From an uncultured Myxococcales bacterium (GTDB lineage: Bacteria > Myxococcota_A > UBA9042 > DTJE01), in contig CAINDP010000034.1 of the NCBI GenBank assembly GCA_903847405.1, positions 1-64,000 of the forward strand: a stretch of 64,000 bases of DNA, given 5' to 3'. Position 1 is the stretch's first letter; each line of letters begins with the position of its first letter. Below the pieces are notes generated by a model. The model made no database searches. It was not told the origin of the DNA and was given only the letters and a program-made list of their open reading frames with translations. Positions 45,000-53,516 of this stretch are shown in pieces. The position numbers were made by a program, and so were the translations under genes.

Positions 45000-45621
45000 A
45001 CCCCACGATCGTGACCAGGACCATCCACTCGGTGACGGCCAGTCCCCAGACGTCCGTCCGCGGCACGCCCGACAAGGGATCCAGCATCCGGAAATCCGGC
45101 GCCCCGGTCAGGTAGGGCCACGCCAGGAACGCAGCGAAGGCGAGGGCCGTGGCCGCCGCCGGCACCAGCAGCCAGCGCGGCAGTTTCCGGCCCCGGTCGC
45201 GCAGGATGGCCACCGCAAACAGGATCACCGTCACCAGGCCGCCGTCGAAGAAGGTGAAGGCGGCCGTCAGGTGCGGCGGAAGGTCGTTCATCGGATACAG
45301 CCCCACCGCGGACGTGCCCAGCCCCGACACCACCCCGGCGATGCCGGCGGCCCACCCCAGGCGGGTGCCCACATGGCGCCCCAGGAACAGCAGGAAGGCC
45401 GCCATCAGGAGGCCCGAGACCACCAGGCTGCCGTTGAACAGCCAGGCCAGGGACGACACGCCGACCTCGCCCAGTTCCGAAATGAAATGGTTGAGGGGCG
45501 AGTAGGCTTCGCCGGCCTTGCCCGTGTAGGCCAGCGCGGGCAGCAGGACGCCCGGCACCAGGAGCAGGGGCCCCAGCAGTCCGCCCAGCCGCGCCATTCG
45601 CCCCGGGCCGCTTCGCGTCAT
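44938..45621 (-). CDS. DUF998-like integral membrane protein
   Basis: A 227-residue inner-membrane protein with six hydrophobic segments. LNHFISELGEVG after the first helix and the GTSAVGLYPMNDLPPHLTAAFTFFDGG region resemble the DUF998 family, whose role is unknown. It overlaps the penicillin-binding-protein gene by ATGA, so it is translated with it and may assist cell-envelope synthesis. Its end overlaps the convergent TatD gene by 62 bases. Confidence 0.65.
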   Translation of the reverse strand: MTRSGPGRMARLGGLLGPLLLVPGVLLPALAYTGKAGEAYSPLNHFISELGEVGVSSLAWLFNGSLVVSGLLMAAFLLFLGRHVGTRLGWAAGIAGVVSGLGTSAVGLYPMNDLPPHLTAAFTFFDGGLVTVILFAVAILRDRGRKLPRWLLVPAAATALAFAAFLAWPYLTGAPDFRMLDPLSGVPRTDVWGLAVTEWMVLVTIVGFIACSAVALGRSLPSSTSRD

Positions 45622-47786
45622 TCCACCGCTCCCAGCTTCACGAAATCCACGAAGAACGGGACCGCCGTGTTGCCGCCCGTGGCGCCGTGCATGGGCAACC
45701 GGTCGTCGTACCCCACCAGGATCGTCACGACTCGGCGGCCATCGGACCCGGCGAACCACGCCTCCCGCGACCGGTTCGACGTGCCCGTCTTGCCCCACGC
45801 CGGGACGGGGAGGTTCGCCGCCGCCTTCGCCGTGCCGCTGACCACGGCCTCCCGCAAGGCGCCCCGGACCCACTTCGCGATCCACTGTGGGAGGATCCGG
45901 GAGGGTCGGGAGCGGTGGGCCAGCAGCGACTTTCCGTCGGCGTCCACCACGTCGGACACCAGGTACGGCGTGTCGTGCAGGCCGTTGGCCGCGAACACGG
46001 ACATCGCGTTGGCCAGGGCCAGGGGGCTGACTTCCGCGCTGCCCAGGGCCAGGGACAGGTCGGACGGGATCCCGCCGTCCACGCCCACCGCCGTCAGCAG
46101 GTCCGCCACCAGGGCCACGCCCACCTGCGACAGGACCTTCACCGCGACGACATTCACCGACTTCGCCAGGGCCTCGGCCAGCCCGTACTCGCGGCCGTCG
46201 TAGCCCCCTTCGTAGTTCCGGGGTGTCCAACTGCGTCCCCGCCCGCCGCGGAACGACACCGCCGTGTTGGCCACGGCAGTGTTCGCGGACAGCCCGGAGT
46301 TCAGCGCCGCGGCATACAGGAAGGGCTTCACGGTGGACCCCATGGGTCGGCGGGACTGGATCGCACGGTTGAACGGACGGGCCTCGAAGGACTCCCCTCC
46401 GACCAGGGCCAGGACCGCCCGGGTCTGGGGATCCAGCACGGCCATCGCGGCCTGGGGCCCGGGTTCGGCGTTGACCCGCGTCTCGCCGGCCGCCGCTCCG
46501 TCGGGCGTCGTGCCCGGGGCTTTCGACACGCGCAGGTCGCCGGCGCCCTTCGCGCAGACGGCGTAGGGATCGGGATGGCCCGCCAGCACCACGCGGGCCA
46601 GCGACGCCGGGTCCAGCAGCGCCCGTTCGCCCGCGGCCTCCACCTCGATGCGTCCCAGGGCGCGATCGCACCGGACCACCCGCGCCTCCACGGCATGCGG
46701 CGCCTCGGGCAGCCCCTCGTCGTCGGACCCGTCGGTCAAAGCGTCCTCGCGGGTGGCCGCCGCCTCGTCGGCCTCCCGGGTCCGCCCGTTCGCCCACAGT
46801 CGCGACAGGCCCAGGGCCACCGCCGCCTCGGCCGCATCCGACGTCGCCAGGTCCAGCGTGGTCCCCACCGTCAGGCCGTCGTGCAACAGCCGCCCGACAC
46901 CGAACAGCCGGGTCACCTCGCGCCGCACCGCGTCCACGAAGTACGGGGCCGCACCCAGCCGCGAATCCTCCCGGGCCCACAGGCGCACCGGGGCTGCGGC
47001 CGCCCGCTCCGCGTCGTCCACCTTGGCGTACCCCAGCTCCACCATGCGCCGCAGCACGTAGCGCCGACGGCCCAGGGCGCCTTCGGGGTTCTTCAGGGGC
47101 GAGTTGGCCTCGGGCGCGGACACCAGCCCGGCCAGCAGCGCGGCTTCGCCCAGGTCCAGATCCACGGCGCGCTTGCCGAACCAGAACCGGGCGGCCTCCT
47201 CGAACCCGTACCGCCCGGCGCCCAGGTACACCTCGGTCAGGTACATCGCGAGGATCTCGTCCTTGGAACGGGACGCCTCCAGGCGGCGCGCCAGCAGCAG
47301 TTCCTTGAACTTCCGCTGCCAGGTCCGCTCGGGCCCCAGCAGGACCTGCTTGACCACCTGCTGCGTCAGCGTGGAGCCGCCCTGGGCAACGCGCCCCTTC
47401 CAGAGGTTGACCATCATCGCCCGGGCGATGCCCCCGTACGACAGGCCTTCGTGCGTCCGGAAGTCGGCGTCCTCGGCGGCCAGGATCGCGTTTTCAACCA
47501 GCGGCGGGATCCGGTCGGGGCTCATCAGGGTGCGGCGCTCGGTGAAGAACTCGGCGATGACCGTGCCGTCGGCCGCCAGCACGCGGCTGACCTTCGGCAC
47601 CGCCCGGGCGTATTCCTCGAAGGTGGGGACGTCCGGCAGGCGGGACTCGACCAGGGCGACGACGACCGTCACCGCCGCCAGGCCCAGGATCGCGCCCGCC
47701 GCGACGACGCCCAGGGCGATCGTGAACGACCGCCACCCACTGCCGCCCCGCGACCGCCTCCGCTTCGGAACCTTTCGACCCGCCAT
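45618..47786 (-). CDS. Class A penicillin-binding protein (PBP1-type)
   Basis: A 722-residue bifunctional peptidoglycan synthase. A basic N-terminus and one transmembrane helix (residues 22-47) are followed by a GT51 glycosyltransferase domain: catalytic Glu105 in ILAAEDADFRTHEG, then QGGSTLTQQ and RKFKELLLARRLE. The transpeptidase domain has the active-site Ser484 in STVK, SVN at 543-545 and KTG at 666-668. Between them is an OB-like insert. All catalytic motifs are intact. It makes and crosslinks glycan strands in the periplasm. GGGAGG precedes the ATG; the DUF998-like gene follows with overlap. Confidence 0.92.
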   Translation of the reverse strand: MAGRKVPKRRRSRGGSGWRSFTIALGVVAAGAILGLAAVTVVVALVESRLPDVPTFEEYARAVPKVSRVLAADGTVIAEFFTERRTLMSPDRIPPLVENAILAAEDADFRTHEGLSYGGIARAMMVNLWKGRVAQGGSTLTQQVVKQVLLGPERTWQRKFKELLLARRLEASRSKDEILAMYLTEVYLGAGRYGFEEAARFWFGKRAVDLDLGEAALLAGLVSAPEANSPLKNPEGALGRRRYVLRRMVELGYAKVDDAERAAAAPVRLWAREDSRLGAAPYFVDAVRREVTRLFGVGRLLHDGLTVGTTLDLATSDAAEAAVALGLSRLWANGRTREADEAAATREDALTDGSDDEGLPEAPHAVEARVVRCDRALGRIEVEAAGERALLDPASLARVVLAGHPDPYAVCAKGAGDLRVSKAPGTTPDGAAAGETRVNAEPGPQAAMAVLDPQTRAVLALVGGESFEARPFNRAIQSRRPMGSTVKPFLYAAALNSGLSANTAVANTAVSFRGGRGRSWTPRNYEGGYDGREYGLAEALAKSVNVVAVKVLSQVGVALVADLLTAVGVDGGIPSDLSLALGSAEVSPLALANAMSVFAANGLHDTPYLVSDVVDADGKSLLAHRSRPSRILPQWIAKWVRGALREAVVSGTAKAAANLPVPAWGKTGTSNRSREAWFAGSDGRRVVTILVGYDDRLPMHGATGGNTAVPFFVDFVKLGAVE

Positions 47787-48132
47787 CCGGACCTCCCGGC
47801 GGCCGACGATACCACCTGCGACGACCGCACGCCCACGGGACGCTGCGGTGACGCCCCAGGGTCCGAAAATGGGGAGAAAATGGGGACAGACACCGATTAT
47901 TCAAGGTCCGGACGTGGTCTGTCAGTACAAGGACTTGCGGAACCCGCGCGGAAGAAGGGGACAGCCTCCTCCTTCCAGGGGCATCAGGGGTTGAGCGTGG
48001 GAACGGGGACTTGCAGAGAATCGGTGTCTGTCCCCATTTCCCCCGGCGTGGCCGCCCCAGTCCGCCCCCCCGTCCGTTGACCCTCACCCGGGTTCCGGCT
48101 AGCATTCGCCCGTCTTTCCACCGGAGGTCCCC
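47787..48132. other. Gene-free divergent gap with mirrored repeats
   Basis: This 346-base gap separates the divergent PBP and folD genes. Most of it is the 162-base mirrored repeat element listed next. Open frames across it have no family match or start signal. The promoters of both genes should lie here, but no clear -35/-10 pair was recognised outside the element. Confidence 0.6.
47878..48039. repeat. REP doublet: two inverted 21-bp arms around 120 bp
   Basis: The left arm 47878-47898 and the right arm 48019-48039 are perfect reverse complements over 21 bases and contain the GGTGTCTGTCCCC core. The 120 bases between them do not encode a protein. This is the layout of a REPIN, or of a small non-autonomous mobile element bounded by inverted repeats. 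No transposase is present in the window. Confidence 0.8.
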
Positions 48133-48999
48133 ATGCCCGCCCAGGTCATCGACGGGAAGGCCATCGCCGCCCAGGTCCGCAACGAGGTCCGCATGGCCGT
48201 GGACCGCCTGAAGGCCCAGGGCGTGACGCCCGGCCTGCACGTGGTCCTCGTGGGGGACGATCCCGCATCGGCCGTGTACGTCCGCAACAAGGGCAAGGCC
48301 TCCGAGGAAGTCGGCATCGCCGGCGTGACCCATCACCTGCCGGCCGAAACGTCCGAGGCGGACCTGCTGGTGCTGCTGCGCGAACTGAACGCGTCACCGG
48401 GCGTGGATGGCGTGCTGGTCCAGTTGCCCTTGCCGAAGCACATCGACGCCAACCGGATCACCGACGCCCAGGACGCCGCCCGGGACGTGGACGGCTTCCA
48501 CCCGGTGAACCTGGGCCTGCTGCTGTCCGGCCGCGACGGCCTGGTCGCCTGCACGCCCGCCGGCTGCATGCGCCTGATCGATTCGACGGGCATCGATCTG
48601 GCGGGCAAGCGCGCCGTGGTCGTGGGCCGCAGCCTGATCGTGGGCAAGCCCATGGCCCTGCTGCTGATGCAGCGCAACGCCACGGTCACGGTCTGCCATT
48701 CGCGCACGCAGGACCTCAAGACCCGCGTGTCCGAGGCCGACATCGTCGTCGCCGCCATCGGCAAGGCCCGCATGATCAAGGGCGACTGGATCAAGCCCGG
48801 CGCGGTCGTCATCGACGTGGGCATGAACCGGGGCGACGACGGCAAACTGTGCGGCGACGTGGACTACGCCGCGGCCGCCGAGCACGCCGGCTTCATCACG
48901 CCCGTCCCCGGCGGCGTGGGCCCCATGACCATCGCCTTCCTGCTGCGGAACACGGTCCTGGCCTGCGCGGCCCGCCGCGGCCTGTCCAACCCGTTCTGA
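48133..48999 (+). CDS. folD: Bifunctional methylenetetrahydrofolate dehydrogenase/cyclohydrolase FolD
   Basis: A 288-residue FolD, converting 5,10-methylene-THF to 10-formyl-THF with NADP. The catalytic Lys is in [13 protein letters not shown] (about residue 56), the substrate site in [13 protein letters not shown] (about 98), [13 protein letters not shown] (about 120), and the NADP Rossmann loop in [14 protein letters not shown] (about 165). The end [18 protein letters not shown] is the second FolD signature. Length is standard. It is followed by the glycine cleavage genes, which feed methylene-THF into the same pool. GGAGG lies before the ATG. Confidence 0.95.
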   Translation: MPAQVIDGKAIAAQVRNEVRMAVDRLKAQGVTPGLHVVLVGDDPASAVYVRNKGKASEEVGIAGVTHHLPAETSEADLLVLLRELNASPGVDGVLVQLPLPKHIDANRITDAQDAARDVDGFHPVNLGLLLSGRDGLVACTPAGCMRLIDSTGIDLAGKRAVVVGRSLIVGKPMALLLMQRNATVTVCHSRTQDLKTRVSEADIVVAAIGKARMIKGDWIKPGAVVIDVGMNRGDDGKLCGDVDYAAAAEHAGFITPVPGGVGPMTIAFLLRNTVLACAARRGLSNPF

Positions 49000-49044
49000 C
49001 CGCCCTCCCCTCGCGGCATTCCACCGGCAGGAACACGGCGCTTC

Positions 49045-49093
49045 GTCCACCTCGACGTCCACGTCCACATGCACGTCCGCGTCGAGGTCCACG
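49045..49093. repeat. GTCCAC/GTCGAC hexamer array, copy B
   Basis: Eight hexamers in the order GTCCAC, CTCGAC, GTCCAC, GTCCAC, ATGCAC, GTCCGC, GTCGAG, GTCCAC, nearly the same series as at 38866-38908 with one added unit. It lies between folD and gcvT, outside the coding frames. Confidence 0.8.
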
Positions 49094-49159
49094 ATGTCGG
49101 CTGCACGGCCCAGGCGGCCGGCGAGTCGATCGCCGACGAAGGCCCGAGGTTCTTTTGCC

Positions 49160-49188
49160 TTGACTCGCGCGGGAGGTTCCTGTATTCG
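49160..49188 (+). promoter_or_regulatory. Candidate promoter of gcvT-gcvH-gcvPA
   Basis: TTGACT (49160-49165, 5/6) is followed after 17 bases by TATTCG (49183-49188, weak). The start codon is at 49220. No glycine riboswitch was recognised in the 220-base gap. Confidence 0.35.
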
Positions 49189-49219
49189 GTGCCCCGGACC
49201 GCTCTGGGAGTCTGCAATC

Positions 49220-50320
49220 GTGAGTTCACACGCCGACGCCAGGAAGACCTTCCTGTACGACGAACATATCAAGGCCGGCGGCAAGATGGTGCCCTTCGCC
49301 GGGTACTGGATGCCCGTCCAGTTTGAAGGGATCGCGGCCGAGCACCACAGGGTCCGCACCAAGGTCGGCCTGTTCGACGTCAGCCACATGGGCGAGGTTC
49401 TGTTCCGGGGCCCCCGTGCCCTGTCGGTGGTCCAGCGCATCACGACCAACAACGTCGGCACCGTTTCCCCGGGGAAGGCGGTCTACACCCCCGTCTGCCT
49501 GCCCACGGGCGGCATCGTCGACGACATGATCTTCTACAAGGTGTCGGACACCGAGTGGTTCGTCTGCGTCAACGCATCCAACAAGGACAAGGATTTCCAG
49601 TGGTTCGTCCGCCAGGCGGAAGGCGAGTGCGAAGTGCTGGACCTGTCCGAGCAGTACTCGCAGGTCGCGGTCCAGGGCCCGAACGGCCCGGCCCTGCTGG
49701 CCCGCATCTTCGGCGACGACGTCCTGGGCATGAAGCCGTTCACCTTCGTCAAGAAGGACTTCCAGGGCGCCGAGGTCATCCTGGCCACCACCGGCTACAC
49801 CGGCGAGAAGGGCGGCGAAATCTACGTCCCGAACGCGGTGGTCGCCGACCTGTGGCGCACGCTGCTGGCGAAGGGCGAGGATCTGGGCGTGGCCCCGATC
49901 GGCCTGGGAGCCCGGGATTCCCTGCGCCTGGAAATGAAGTACTGCCTGTACGGCAACGACATCGACGAAACGACCACCCCGGTCGAAGCGGGCCTGTCCT
50001 GGACCGTGAAGTTCGACAAGGGCGACTTTGTCGGCCGCGACGTGCTGGTCCGCCAGCGCGACGAGGGCTGCAGCCGGTCGCTGGTCGCGTTCGTGGTCGA
50101 AGGCAAGGGCATTCCGCGCCACGGCTACCCGGTCCTGGCGGGCGATCGCGAGATCGGCCACGTCACGTCGGGCACGCTGTCCCCCACCCTGGGAATCGCG
50201 GTCGGCATGGCGTACGTCGCCAGGCCCAACGACGAGATCGGTTCGAAGCTCACGATTGATATCAAGGGTTTGAGGAAGGTCGAGGCGCGGGTGGTACAGT
50301 CCCCGCTGGTGAAGCGTTAG
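49220..50320 (+). CDS. gcvT: Aminomethyltransferase, glycine cleavage T protein
   Basis: A 366-residue GcvT. It takes the aminomethyl group from lipoyl-GcvH and gives methylene-THF plus ammonia. Typical parts: MVPFAGYWMPVQFEG near residue 24, FDVSHMGEVLFRGP, LLTNN-equivalent RITTNNVGTVSPGKAVYTPVC, the folate-site Asp in VCVNASNKDKD, GYTGEKGGEIYVP, and LGARDSLRLEMKYCLYGNDID. Length is normal (about 365). GTG at 49220 was preferred because GGGAG lies upstream and the protein then begins just before the conserved KTFLYDEH. First gene of the gcv set. Confidence 0.94.
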   Translation: MSSHADARKTFLYDEHIKAGGKMVPFAGYWMPVQFEGIAAEHHRVRTKVGLFDVSHMGEVLFRGPRALSVVQRITTNNVGTVSPGKAVYTPVCLPTGGIVDDMIFYKVSDTEWFVCVNASNKDKDFQWFVRQAEGECEVLDLSEQYSQVAVQGPNGPALLARIFGDDVLGMKPFTFVKKDFQGAEVILATTGYTGEKGGEIYVPNAVVADLWRTLLAKGEDLGVAPIGLGARDSLRLEMKYCLYGNDIDETTTPVEAGLSWTVKFDKGDFVGRDVLVRQRDEGCSRSLVAFVVEGKGIPRHGYPVLAGDREIGHVTSGTLSPTLGIAVGMAYVARPNDEIGSKLTIDIKGLRKVEARVVQSPLVKR

Positions 50321-50337
50321 GGCGAAGGGAGGGCACG

Positions 50338-50739
50338 ATGTCGGTCCCCAAGGACTACCGGTACACAGAGAGCCACGAGTGGGTGCGGATCGAGGAGGAC
50401 AACGTCGTCACGATCGGCATCACCGACTACGCGCAGGAAAAGCTGGGCGACATCGTCAGCATCGATCTGCCCCGCGTCGGCGATGAAGTCGAGCGCGGCG
50501 AGCCGATCGGCATGATCGATTCGCAGAAGGCGTCGACCGAGGTCTTCGCGCCCGTCAGCGGCGTGGTCCTCGAGGTCAACGAGCTGCTGAACGACGATCC
50601 GGCCGTGATCAACACGGACCCCTACGAAGAGGGTTGGCTGGTCCGGATCGAGGTCGAGGACGTCGAGCAGATCGACGAGCTCCAGAGCGCGGACGACTAC
50701 GAGGAACTGCTGGGCAAGCTGGACGACGAAGAGGGCTGA
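50338..50739 (+). CDS. gcvH: Glycine cleavage H protein
   Basis: A 133-residue lipoyl carrier shuttling the methylamine between GcvP and GcvT. The lipoylated lysine is Lys64 in MIDSQKASTEV; most homologues have ES[VK]KA at this site. N-terminal YTESHEWVRIEEDNVVTIGITDYAQEKLGDIV is standard (residues 9-40). It starts 17 bases after gcvT with GGGAGG upstream. Confidence 0.95.
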   Translation: MSVPKDYRYTESHEWVRIEEDNVVTIGITDYAQEKLGDIVSIDLPRVGDEVERGEPIGMIDSQKASTEVFAPVSGVVLEVNELLNDDPAVINTDPYEEGWLVRIEVEDVEQIDELQSADDYEELLGKLDDEEG

Positions 50740-50797
50740 AGCCCCCGTTCCCGCTTCGCGCCCGGTTCCCCCGTCCCTCGGCAAGGAGCACCACGTC

Positions 50798-52123
50798 ATG
50801 GACTTCACCCCGCATACGGATGCCGAAGTCGCCGAAATGCTGAAGGTCATCGGCGTCCCGACGATCGACGACCTGTTCCAGGCGATTCCGGAAATCTTCC
50901 AGATCACGACCCCGTTGGCCCTGCCGCCTGCGCTGGACGAGGCCCAGGTGCTGACGTACGTCCGCGACCTCGCGGCCAAGAACGCAGGCGCCAGCGCCCT
51001 GTCGTTCCTGGGCGCCGGGGCCTATGACCATTACGTGCCCGCCGCCGTGCACCACCTGACGTCGCGGGGCGAGTTCCTGACCACGTACACGCCCTACCAG
51101 CCCGAAGTGTCCCAGGGGACGCTGCAGGCCCAGTTCGAGTACCAGACCATGGTCGCCTCCCTGCTGGGCATGGACGTGGCCAACGCGTCGATGTACGAGG
51201 GTTCCACGGGATGCGCCGAGGCCGCCCTGATGGCCGTGCGGCACACGCGTCGCCCGAAGGTGGCCGTGTCCCGGGCGGTCCACCCCCAGTACCGCGACGT
51301 CCTGCGCACCTACCTGGGCAACGACGCCATCGTGGAAGTGCCCTTCGACGCGACCGGCGCGACGGACCTGGCGGCGCTGGGTGCGATCCTGGGGCCCGAC
51401 GTCGGCGGCGTGGTCCTGCAGTCGCCGAACTTCCTGGGCGTGGTCGAGGACCTGCAGGCCGCTGCCGATCTGGCCCACGGTGCCGGCGCCCTGATGATCG
51501 CCACGTTCACCGAGGCCCTGGCGTACGGCATGCTGGAAGCCCCCGGGAACCTCGGCGCGGACCTCGCGGCCGGCGAAGGCCAGTCCCTGGGCCTGCCGCT
51601 GTCGTGGGGCGGTCCGTACATCGGTTTCTTCGCGGTCAAGCAGCCCTTCGTCAAGGGCATGCCCGGCCGCCTGATCGGCCAGACGAAGGACGTCAACGGC
51701 AAGCCCTGCTTCGCCCTGACGCTGGCCGCCCGCGAGCAGCACATCCGCCGCGAGCGCGCCTCCTCGAACATCTGCACGAACGAGGGACTGTGCGCCCTGG
51801 CGGTGGCGATCCACCTGTCGCTGCTGGGAAAGACCGGCCTGGGGCGCCTGGCCCGCTGGAACCATCACCGGGCCGAACTGCTGAAGGCGCGCATCGCCGC
51901 GCTGCCCGGCGTGTCCCTCCCGTTGTCGGGCCCGACGTTCAACGAATTCGTCGTCCGGCTGCCCGGTCCCGCCGCGGACGTCGTCGCGCGCCTGGGCCGC
52001 GACGGAATCGTCCCGGGAATCGACCTGGGCCGCTTCCTGCCTGAACGGGCGGACTGCCTGCTGATCGCGGTGACGGAGCAGCGCACCGACGCGGATTTCG
52101 ATCGCCTGATTGCCTCCTTGTGA
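50798..52123 (+). CDS. gcvPA: Glycine dehydrogenase (decarboxylating) subunit 1
   Basis: A 441-residue N-terminal half of the split glycine decarboxylase (P protein). Landmarks are SFLGAGAYDHYVPAAVHHLTSRGEFLTTYTPYQPEVSQGTLQ, the start MEGSTG-equivalent MYEGSTGCAEAALMA, LGLPLSWGGPYIGFFAVKQ and RQIRRERASSNICTNEGL-type sequence, here REQHIRRERASSNICTNEG. The PLP lysine is on the partner subunit GcvPB, which should follow but does not: the next gene is an unrelated lipoprotein with its own promoter. AAGGAG precedes the ATG. Confidence 0.93.
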   Translation: MDFTPHTDAEVAEMLKVIGVPTIDDLFQAIPEIFQITTPLALPPALDEAQVLTYVRDLAAKNAGASALSFLGAGAYDHYVPAAVHHLTSRGEFLTTYTPYQPEVSQGTLQAQFEYQTMVASLLGMDVANASMYEGSTGCAEAALMAVRHTRRPKVAVSRAVHPQYRDVLRTYLGNDAIVEVPFDATGATDLAALGAILGPDVGGVVLQSPNFLGVVEDLQAAADLAHGAGALMIATFTEALAYGMLEAPGNLGADLAAGEGQSLGLPLSWGGPYIGFFAVKQPFVKGMPGRLIGQTKDVNGKPCFALTLAAREQHIRRERASSNICTNEGLCALAVAIHLSLLGKTGLGRLARWNHHRAELLKARIAALPGVSLPLSGPTFNEFVVRLPGPAADVVARLGRDGIVPGIDLGRFLPERADCLLIAVTEQRTDADFDRLIASL

Positions 52124-52130
52124 CCCATGC

Positions 52131-52158
52131 TTGACCTGCCCTCCCCCTCGGCTACAAT
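52131..52158 (+). promoter_or_regulatory. Sigma-70-type promoter for small Cys lipoprotein
   Basis: TTGACC (52131-52136, 5/6) and TACAAT (52153-52158, 5/6) are 16 bases apart, starting only 8 bases after the gcvPA stop. The transcript would start near 52165, about 25 bases before the GTG start at 52190. Confidence 0.65.
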
Positions 52159-52189
52159 GCGAGGGGATCAATTTCCGTGGAGGTGGCCG

Positions 52190-52750
52190 GTGTCTGCAAG
52201 CCGTTTCACGGCCCTGTTGGGGGGGGCTGCCCTCGCCCTGCTGGTCGTCGCCTGTCAAACCAAGGACGATTTCGAGCAGTGCGCCATGACCGAAAGGGTC
52301 CAGGCAGACTGCAAGGCAGCCATCGCGGTCGGCAGCGACCAGTGCAGCGAGGCCGAGGTCTTCTGCTACGACTCGTGCGTGGTGAAGGACCATCCTCAGT
52401 GCGTCGATGGCCCCTGCGTCATGTACGAAAGCCGGTTGATTGGCGAAGTGCAGCCGGTCAACTCGGCCGAGGTGTCCTTCTGCACGATCCCCTGCCACGG
52501 GGAAACGTGCACGGCCGACGCGACCTGCCGCAAGATCCTCAGCCTGAAGACGTCGTGCACGAAGGATCTGGAGTGCACGGCCAACTCGCCGTGGTCCCGC
52601 TGCGAAACGCCTCGTTTCTGCGAAACCAGCAGGAAGGAATGCGAAACGGCGGCGGACTGCACCGGCGAAGCGTGCCTGCCCGACGACGCGGCCGCGAAGT
52701 TCTGCACCTACAAGTTCTGCATTCCGGAAAAGTACACGCCCAGCGTCTGA
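52190..52750 (+). CDS. Small Cys-rich lipoprotein
   Basis: A 186-residue exported lipoprotein. The hydrophobic signal ends in VVAC (Cys22). The mature part has about 20 Cys with many Lys, Glu and Asp, in patterns such as CSEAEVFCYDSC, CTIPCHGETC and CETAADCTGEAC; no known domain was recognised. GTG at 52190 is chosen because GGAGG lies six bases upstream and the signal peptide then begins immediately; an in-frame ATG at 52157 lies inside the -10 box. Monocistronic, with its own promoter. Confidence 0.72.
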   Translation: MSASRFTALLGGAALALLVVACQTKDDFEQCAMTERVQADCKAAIAVGSDQCSEAEVFCYDSCVVKDHPQCVDGPCVMYESRLIGEVQPVNSAEVSFCTIPCHGETCTADATCRKILSLKTSCTKDLECTANSPWSRCETPRFCETSRKECETAADCTGEACLPDDAAAKFCTYKFCIPEKYTPSV

Positions 52751-52781
52751 AGGCGCATCCCCGCAGCATCAGCACCCCGGT

Positions 52782-53516
52782 TCATGGCTCGGGCATGCCC
52801 TCGATCACGACGGGCTCGGCCTGCTCGGGAAGGTGTGCGCGCCCTGAAAAGTCGATGTAGTGCCCGGACCGGGCCGCCTTGGTTTCCAGGTAGAAGCGGT
52901 TGTGGACGTTCGGCGGCATCACGTGCGGGATGCGGCCGCTCACGTGCACGCCCAGGTCCTGCAACTGCTTCATCTTGTCGGGGTTGTTCGTCATCACCTG
53001 GACGGACTTCATGCCGAGGGTGGAGATCATGTGCGCCGCCACCGCGTAGTCGCGCTCGTCATCCCGGAAGCCCAGCGCCCGGTTCGCTTCCACGGTGTCC
53101 AGGCCCCGGTCCTGCAACGCGTAGGCACGCACCTTGTTGATCAGCCCGATGCCGCGGCCTTCCTGGCGCAGGTACAGCACCGCGCCGCACTCCAGGGTCC
53201 CGACCTTCCGCAGCGCCGCTTCCAACTGGTCCCTGCAGTCGCACCGCAGGGACCCCAGCGCATCCCCGGTCAGGCACTCGCTGTGCATGCGGATCGGCAC
53301 GTTCTCCCGGCCCACGACGTCGCCGTGGAGGATCGCCACGTGTTCCTTCCCGTCCCGGTTGTTCCAGAACGCCATGATGTGGAAGTCCCCGAAGCGCGTC
53401 GGCAGCACGGCCACGCTGACCGGGCGGACGCACAGGCGCCTCGGGCCCAGCCCCTCGCATTCGTGCTCGCGCTCGTGGGCGACGATTTCTTCCAGGTGGA
53501 TCAGGGTGTCGTTCAT
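52782..53516 (-). CDS. ribA: GTP cyclohydrolase II
   Basis: A 244-residue stand-alone RibA, opening GTP to 2,5-diamino-6-ribosylamino-pyrimidinone phosphate, the first step of riboflavin synthesis. The zinc site is SECLTGDALGSLRCDC (Cys residues near 82, 93 and 95), followed by LYLRQEGRGIGLINKVRAYALQD with the catalytic Arg/Tyr region and MTNNPDKMKQL. The N-terminus is about 40 residues longer than E. coli RibA. Its ATG overlaps the upstream oxidase gene as ATGA. Confidence 0.92.
   Translation of the reverse strand: MNDTLIHLEEIVAHEREHECEGLGPRRLCVRPVSVAVLPTRFGDFHIMAFWNNRDGKEHVAILHGDVVGRENVPIRMHSECLTGDALGSLRCDCRDQLEAALRKVGTLECGAVLYLRQEGRGIGLINKVRAYALQDRGLDTVEANRALGFRDDERDYAVAAHMISTLGMKSVQVMTNNPDKMKQLQDLGVHVSGRIPHVMPPNVHNRFYLETKAARSGHYIDFSGRAHLPEQAEPVVIEGMPEP

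Noticed and set aside
49000-49219. Possible glycine riboswitch upstream of gcvT
   Set aside because: The conserved glycine-aptamer core could not be found; the gap holds a hexamer array and a plain promoter candidate.
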